A stretch of 64,000 bases of DNA, taken from the NCBI GenBank assembly GCA_027579435.1, contig JANBPK010001190.1, forward strand, positions 1 to 64,000, written 5' to 3'. Of the stretch, positions 57,580 through 64,000 are shown one piece after another. The notes beneath the pieces are model-generated. The model was not told the origin of the DNA. It did no database searches and saw nothing but the letters and a program-made list of their open reading frames with translations. This stretch comes from Candolleomyces eurysporus. Lineage: Eukaryota > Basidiomycota > Agaricomycetes > Agaricales > Psathyrellaceae. The translations under genes were made by a program, and so were the position numbers. Positions within the stretch are counted from its first letter, which is position 1. Every line of letters begins with the position of its first letter.

Positions 57580-59433
57580 CAGTCAGATGTGTTTGTCGGT
57601 GTATGTGATGTGGTGCACCGGTTCAACCGGATGATCAGACAGATTAGGTTCGCCTAGCCCAACTCATCTCATACCGCAGTGATTGGTATTTTGCTGCAAG
57701 AGGGGCAGATACTGCGGTATTGGCAATGATTAATTGATGATAGATATAGTCACTGGCTATTGACTTACCGCAATGGCGGGCGAATCCCTCTATTCAAGCG
57801 AATAGAACGGCTGAGCCCAAGAAACCGTCATGGGAGGAGCGACCGGACCCCTTGATCCGTATCAAGGGTCTCCCTTGATGGAGACTTGAGAGATAGCGGT
57901 GGCCCACCTCGCCCACGACACCTGGATTGAAGAGCTCACAGTGGCACTGACAGGCTGGAGCTGGGACACGACGGTGCAAAAGGAACCAGCGAAGCACCGC
58001 CCGCTTCACTGAAGAGAAGAATCGTCCAGTTCAGCCTTGGAAGCTCATGTTTAGCGCTGGTGCTTCTTATTACCCACATGGAAACAAATAGTAACCAGGC
58101 TGACCTTGCAAAGTTGCAATTGGTACTCCAAATAGCTTGGCGTCCGACACATCGGTATATCGGCTTTGGAGAGCATCAGCGCTCAAATCTTTTGGCGCCG
58201 TTCTTGGAGGAGAGGCGTTTCCAGTCCGAGACGAAGTAATGGACAGGTGCAAGCCTCGTCAGCATAACAAACACCCAATCCGGTGAGCCCCGATCGCGAG
58301 GCAGTCGGCAAACAGTCGGTGCAGGGTTTCTTTTGATGGCGGCGTGCTCCCACGTCCGTCGGTCGATTCCCGACTTTGCACTGGCAGCGGCCTCTTCAAA
58401 AACGCACGGCTTTCCTTTCGAAAGTAGTCGCTCATAGGGGGAGCCATTGATTTCCACAGCTTCTCAGCGTCTTTTTATTTCTATTGGATGCCATACGTCA
58501 ACTCGCAAACCGTACGCACCCATTTGTTACCGCTGCTGTAAAGGCGCCCGATGAAACCAAAGAATGCCCACGACAAGAAAAATAGGAGACGTACACCTGA
58601 CAAAACTCTATTACACAAGAGCCTTGAATACATTGGGTGCCCCGACTGTATCGTGAGTTTCAGACGATGCGATGTTCTTCATCTGGAATATTACGCGTTA
58701 TGCTGTGCTTTCGCAAACCGGCTTCAACTCTTGTCTGTATTGCTATGCCTGATAAAAATCGACATTTATTAGTGACGGTCTTGTCTGGCTCTGACGCATA
58801 CTGAGGCGCTCACATCTGTGTAAGGGAAGAGTAAAGTATCTTCCGCGAAACTCCGGATCCCCATACAACCTCGTTTGTCCTTCGGATCACACATCCAAGC
58901 ATCCTCGGCCTAGTCACTAGTCACCAGTGTTTGTTAAAAGAAAAGGTAAGCGTCTCTTGAAACGAAAATCATGCGTTACTCCTATGTGTGAAGTAGTCGG
59001 CCAACAATTATAATACGACACGCACCTTCTGACCAGGAAATCACCAGATTATGCCCTCCACGACCTTCGCACCCCTCAGCGGCAGATCGTTAAGAGTCTG
59101 CATCCGACTTGCGTTGAACGCGGGTGCGCAGATTCTGCGCATTTTGAGGAGCTTTTAACAAGTTTTCTAAAATAAGTATATTTATTCTCAGTGTCGTCAC
59201 GAAGGAGTTCAGATCACAGAGAAGCGACGGACATACGTACCATAAGATTGATGGGACTGGCCAAACGTTCAAAGGTTTTACATCGGGCAAACCGTCGATT
59301 CGACAGGACAATGCGTGTACGCGGCGGGGAAATTCATTCAACACACCCTAAGTATGTATTTTGCCTGGTTCGTCGTGAAGATGGATAACACGATGGATAC
59401 CACTACGTCTCGGCTCCCTGTAAATCCTAACCT
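57580..59433. other. No supported gene
   Basis: Short minus-strand frames at 57794-58009, 58070-58252 and 58176-58457 have some protein-like stretches (for example SADALQSRYTDVSDAKLFGV) and could be 5' exons of a gene on that strand, but no consistent splicing could be built. Confidence 0.4.
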
Positions 59434-60180
59434 TCAACAAGTCATTAAAATGCCTTGCAACCCCTGGAGGAATAGATTTAGAGGCACCTGGCCATCAGTC
59501 GGCGACGTCGTTCCTCCCGCCACTTCATGCGATTCTTTCATTTCAACTTTAGAATAAACCCAACGGCAAATGTGAGAAACAACATTTTCAGAGATGTCGG
59601 ACACTATAATCTTGGTATAACCACCGCCGTTGTAGAGTACGTGAATGAGGACTTTGAGCTGCTTATTTAGGTCATCGAGACAGGCCACGACTCGGAGTAT
59701 CTCCGATTTCCTTACTTGGACTTCGCAGTCGTTTGGTGCCCACAACGATCTCTCACAAAAGCCTCTCTCAACAATCAAACGTCCTAGAAATACATATAAA
59801 TATTGAAACCTCCTGCGAGCGAAAACCCGTCCGCCGTCAAACAACCACCGATGGCGGCGGCCAGAGGAAGGAGCCATTCCTTTGTACTCACTCTCGGGTC
59901 GGAGAGCGAGTCCGAGTGGCGAGAGGGACTTGCAGAAATCTAGACATAAACCCAGTCAACTAAACTTATAGCATGATGATGATGATGATCGAAATGAATG
60001 ATTAATACCTCGAGGGAGGAGAGGAGTGGGTCGGAATGTCAACTTACCATTCGATGTGAGCCTCTTTGGTAACGTACATACCCTGGACCTGTCCCGCTCC
60101 TCGACCCCATCAATCAGTTTGTCTAAGGACTTATGCAACCGTTTAATGTTGTAAGCTAAGATCGGGGTTACGCCCTCCAT
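59434..60180 (-). CDS. Possible uncharacterised gene, two segments
   Basis: A start at 60180 (MEGVTPILAYNIKRLHKSLD and LIDGVEERDRSR, with a GTATGT donor) and a downstream frame at 59877-59434 (LDDLNKQLKVLIHVLYNGGG, then IIVSDISENVVSHICRWVY) are protein-like. The exons between them are not resolved and no domain is recognised. It may be a relic. Confidence 0.25.
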
Positions 60181-61892
60181 ATGGCTGCCAGCTGAACACT
60201 ACGATATTTGGGGCTTCTATCAACGCCTCCGCTCGGTGGTACTTGAGTATTCAAGTAAAATGAATGAAATTGTCAAAACAGTTCAGATTTCTAATGTTGG
60301 CACTAGTACACTTTGAGAAGGGAATGTTACTGCCCATTCCGGGTTCTGGTATACCATTCGAGCGCTTACAGAGCGTAGCCCGTGTTGCCGAGGGGGGCGT
60401 TATGTCACATCACTCAAGTCATCCCGTTCGGAGCTCAGGACGGGTTCGTTACTTAAGACTTGTGAGGCGCCTGCACTTGATTTCGAAAGCCCCAGCAGCG
60501 GAATTTGATAGCCTGCACAATCTAGCCTCCGTCACATTGTCAACATACCGCAAGCCAAATAGGCTTCGAAAACTACGGGTCAGTGGCCTGGGCACTTGAT
60601 TTCATAATGCAACGCTGCTGGAGCACTTGACATCGCCGTCCTTGGGTTGCTTTAGATATTTTGGTCATTGTTTGTGTTATTCTCCGGATAGTCAACCCGG
60701 ACGCCGGGATTTCATTGATTCGACCCTGACAATTCAGAGAGGTCGGAGAACGTTGAATCCAGTGCCAGCGAGGTCAGCATAGCTAGGGTCGGGAAGCGGA
60801 ACATGACCCAAAAGTCCCGGTAGAGAACAAGGCACAACGGGGCTTTTGGTCCCCCGCAAGCCGGTGCTACAACTAGAACTGGTGCACCTTATCGTCCGTG
60901 TACCATGGCACGGTTGGGTGCCTCCCGACCTACTCCCGACATGTCGTGAGAGTGCCCTGAAAAGTGATTTTTGACCTGGATTTGGCGTAAGGGGGGAGAT
61001 GGGCGGCCAGCGCTCCACGATTTTCTACAAGTCCAATTGAATAATATCCCGTTGCCATCCCATTTACAAGTTCCCCGTTCTGCAAAGTCTTTTCTGATGG
61101 TGCTGGCGACCGATTGGGGTCTGGCGGTTCTCGCTCCCGGTCTAGCCTGGCCTTGACGACCTGTCTTCAGGAGGCGCTTGGATTGCAAGATTATTCTTTG
61201 GGCGTCCATGGCGGACAGGTCACAGCAGGGATCCGGCGGCAAGGTCAAGGCTTCCAGGGACATCAGAGATAATCATTAGCTAAGCGATGGTCGACATTTG
61301 TGTTTGAGGGATGGGAAGAAGCTGTCGCGCGGTTGCCAGTCCACTGTTTGGGATTATTGGACGGACCACGCAAAGAAGAGGTGGTGTGGACTTTTGAGGA
61401 GGACGTGTGAACTGGGGATGGTAGTCGGTCTCCGCTGTGGATTCTGGCAGAGGACAAAAGCGCAGGACTCGGACGGCCGGAAGCAAACTTGAAAAGGAAC
61501 AAGTGTTGAGATTCCCTTTTGCGATTGGTGTACAAACCAGGAACTGGAATCGCGATGCGTTGGTCATGCTGTGCGATCCAAATTATGACAGCGCTCGCCT
61601 ATCTCCAGAGCAGGCGACGGGATCTGAGGAATTTTTGGAATGAGGGGACGGAAGAGAGCACTAAGTACCAGTGTCTCTCACGACATTTCATACAACTGGC
61701 TTGCCACCGTTCTCTTCGTCTGCTTCGTCTTCCTCCTCGTCGTTCTCGCGGGCGTCCACCCAACCCCTCGGTGCTTATACGGCAACGAAGGCGTCCCTGG
61801 AAATCTGCCCAGCCGTCATAAAAACGCGTGCACAGCTACTCGCTGCCCATCGCCGTCGTCTTCACTGACTGACGCGCTCACGACCATCCAGC
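60181..61892. other. No supported gene
   Basis: Overlapping frames on both strands (60264-60599 plus, 60734-61263 minus, 61263-61567 minus, 61519-61821 plus) without domains. The last ~150 bases are pyrimidine-rich (cgtctgcttcgtcttcctcc) and are probably the leader and promoter of the next gene. Confidence 0.45.
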
Positions 61893-64000
61893 ATGTCTGG
61901 AATCTCGCCTCGTCGCATACGACCAAAGACATCCGACATCACAGAGTTCTTTCGAACCTCCAATTTTCCCTCGTCCTCTCGACACCCCGACAATGACGTC
62001 TCGACCCAGAGCCAGGCGACCACATACACACTCGACGTGCCCTCGACGAGCAGCCAGCACTCCGTGCTGGTGAAGAAAAAGTCGACCAGGATACCATTCC
62101 TTGGCCGTTCGCGGAAGAAGTCGAACCCAAGCGCAAGCGATGTTGGCTCTGCGCACGAGACGGACACCGGCGAGCCATCGAGCGCGACCTCCAGCACCGA
62201 TCGGTAAGTCTGTCTGCATTTCCTTTTCCGGCATCCCGCACTCGTTGGCTGCGCGACCTGACACAGAACTTGCAATCCAGACGCCAAACGGTGGAGATTT
62301 CTGAGCCCCTGCCAACGACGCGGCCGAGCGTACTGGCCCCTTCTCCCGTCAAAGCACCCTCGCAATCCCTGGGCTCAAAGCTGGCCGCGCATTTCCAGCC
62401 GCGGTCACGTAAATTGAGCGCGGTGGGCTATGCCCCACCCCCGCAATCGACATCGAACAACAATCTCGCAGTCCCCGAACCAACCACACGCGGTACATCG
62501 CTAGATTCAGGATCCTCCGGTGCAAGATCCCCAACTCCTCGTGCCCAGCCGACGATTACAGTTTCATTTTCGGAGAACCTGGACGAGTACAAGGACCTCT
62601 TCACATTGCCGAAGCAGAAGAAATCAACTACCCAAACCTCCCCATCGCCTGATGCTACTCCCCGGCAGAGCAACACCCCAGAGTCCGAGGAATCACCAGA
62701 TGCTACCCTTCGCAGGGACCCTCGGTTAGCCTCAAGCGTACCGACAGAACTGCCGCGCAGAGGCTCTGCGCCTACCATCCTCGATGCTTCGCGCCACAGA
62801 TCCTCAAAGAACCCCTCATCAGAACAACCTCCCAAGCCACCACCAAAGGTAATAAGAAAGCCTTCGACCGTGGAGAAGGGCAGCCAAGACAGCAGCTCAA
62901 CCACCCGAAATTCCGATGGCAAGGATTCGACACGGTCAAGCCTTTCAGATAAGCTTTCAGGACCTCCCGTGACAGTGCCAAAACGTGTTTCTGTTACCCC
63001 AAGTACCCCAGCCGCAGATTACTCAGCCCAGCAACGTTTACGCATGCGACAACAGCTAGCTGCGTCTGCTTCAGACAAACCGAACAAGNCCCCCCTCAAT
63101 GCCCCTGCCATCAGCCCCACCTACCCCTCCCGGCTCATCATCAGGTTCAAGGTCGGCGAGTCCAGCCACCGTGCCCCGGTCAACCAAGAGTCGGTCTCGA
63201 GCGGGCACCGTCGGTTCGGTTTCCAGTGTCACAGGTTCGCCGCTATCGCAGTCCACCGTGCCCAGCGATCTCCAAACCGACGCGAAACGCGTATCTGTGG
63301 AAAAACTAAACCCGGAATCGCCGACCCTCGACCTGGGCTCTGCAACAGCGGAACAACTACGAGAATTACTCATAGCCCGCAACCGACAGTGCGAGCAGCT
63401 CACCGCTGAGAAGACCGCGCTGGAGAGAAAGGTTTCTCAATTGGAGAAAGAAATGTCGAAGAAGGATCACCAAATCAAAGGGCTGATGTGGTTGGTCGCC
63501 AACAACAAGAGCCCACCGGCGACTGACTTTCCTCCTGACCTCGCACTCCCCTCTCCACCACTCAAAACGCCCCCTGAGCCAGAACAACCTCAGAAGATTG
63601 CTCCTCGTATGTATATGCGACGTCACCACCTCTCAGACGATTCGGGCGCAGAATCACATCCTACGTCTGGCGCAGAGTCCATTCGAACCTCAGAAACATC
63701 AGGGAATGAATCTTCCTCCTTCCGTCGCGGAAAGGGCCGACGTCCATTCATGCTTGGGGACAGTAGCTATAACTTCTATCGGGCAGCAGTTGGGAAAAGA
63801 CTCCCGCCGCAGAAGTCACTTGCACCCGATAGTGCTCTTCCTGATGTGCCCAATGGTCGCTCCTCGCTGAGCTCCGTTTCCCTCCCATCACCCTCTTCAT
63901 CCACCTCCTCACTATTACCCCCAAGCCCCAGTTTGACCGTCTCATCATTATCCGCTATTCCCGAATCGCCGTCTTCATTACGGATATCGACAAACGCTGA
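61893..64000 (+). CDS. Disordered Ser/Pro-rich protein with short coiled coil (3' end beyond window)
   Basis: Exon 1 is 61893-62203 and exon 2 starts at 62281; the splice gives DRRQTVEIS. The N-terminus MSGISPRRIRPKTSDITEFF is followed by a basic patch (RIPFLGRSRKKS). Then come ~400 residues of Ser/Thr/Pro-rich sequence, including the more ordered TITVSFSENLDEYKDLFTLP. A coiled coil follows (TAEQLRELLIARNRQCEQL, EKTALERKVSQLEKEMSKK). Further downstream are RPFMLGDSSYNFYRAAVGK and a Ser-rich tail. The N at 63089 shifts the frame; omitting it joins AASASDKPNK to PPSMPLPSAPP and keeps the frame open to the window edge. No stop is reached. Family unknown. Confidence 0.7.

Noticed and set aside
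58262..58281. 20 nt GTGTTT...GACGAG segment as an ultra-short intron
   Set aside because: The gene itself is unsupported, and 20 nt would be too short to splice by any known standard.

Overview
The window is nuclear DNA of a basidiomycete fungus, most likely an Agaricomycete. Genes are split by many short introns (usually 45-65 nt, GTRNGT...YAG). Pyrimidine-rich leaders precede several start codons. The recognisable proteins include types common in mushrooms: DUF6699-like proteins, a fungal SigF-type NTF2-like protein, JIP5, and a kelch protein. Single N bases, mostly beside homopolymers, mark it as draft-quality sequence, and several of them disrupt reading frames.

Layout. 1-11.2 kb is a head-to-tail array of four related ~3.1 kb units (the fourth shortened). 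Each unit carries the same small minus-strand reading frame; unit 3 also contains a ~105 bp minisatellite. 12.0-15.4 kb holds a tandem pair of DUF6699-like genes separated by a 150 bp tandem repeat. 16.5-17.7 kb is a PP2C phosphatase, and 19.1-20.8 kb an unrecognised helical protein. 21.4-37.9 kb is a dense core-gene segment: threonine synthase (THR4), a disordered protein, a SigF-type NTF2-like membrane protein, a Ser/Thr kinase, JIP5/WDR55, an ALDH7-type aldehyde dehydrogenase, an uncharacterised coiled protein and a CCCH zinc-finger protein. 39-47.7 kb is a second tandem duplication (two ~4.3 kb blocks). Each block has a minus-strand kelch gene, a plus-strand DUF6699-like gene and the 5' end of the cohesin gene. 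47.6-52.5 kb is the intact cohesin subunit SCC3/STAG. 52.8-57.4 kb is a large disordered and coiled-coil protein. 57.4-61.9 kb has no gene I can support. A disordered protein gene starts at 61.9 kb and runs off the end.

How it fits together. No metabolic cluster is evident. The core genes are unlinked housekeeping functions (amino-acid synthesis, ribosome biogenesis, cohesion, signalling). The distinctive theme is local duplication and decay. DUF6699-like genes occur in two independent tandem pairs, and the repeated small reading frames of the left array share a motif with their N-terminal region. In the right-hand duplication the two blocks decayed reciprocally: the left block keeps the kelch gene but only a relic of SCC3 exon 1, while the right block keeps SCC3 but has a broken kelch copy. 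Both DUF6699-like copies stayed open. Very short introns (25-28 nt) are inferred in up to three genes.
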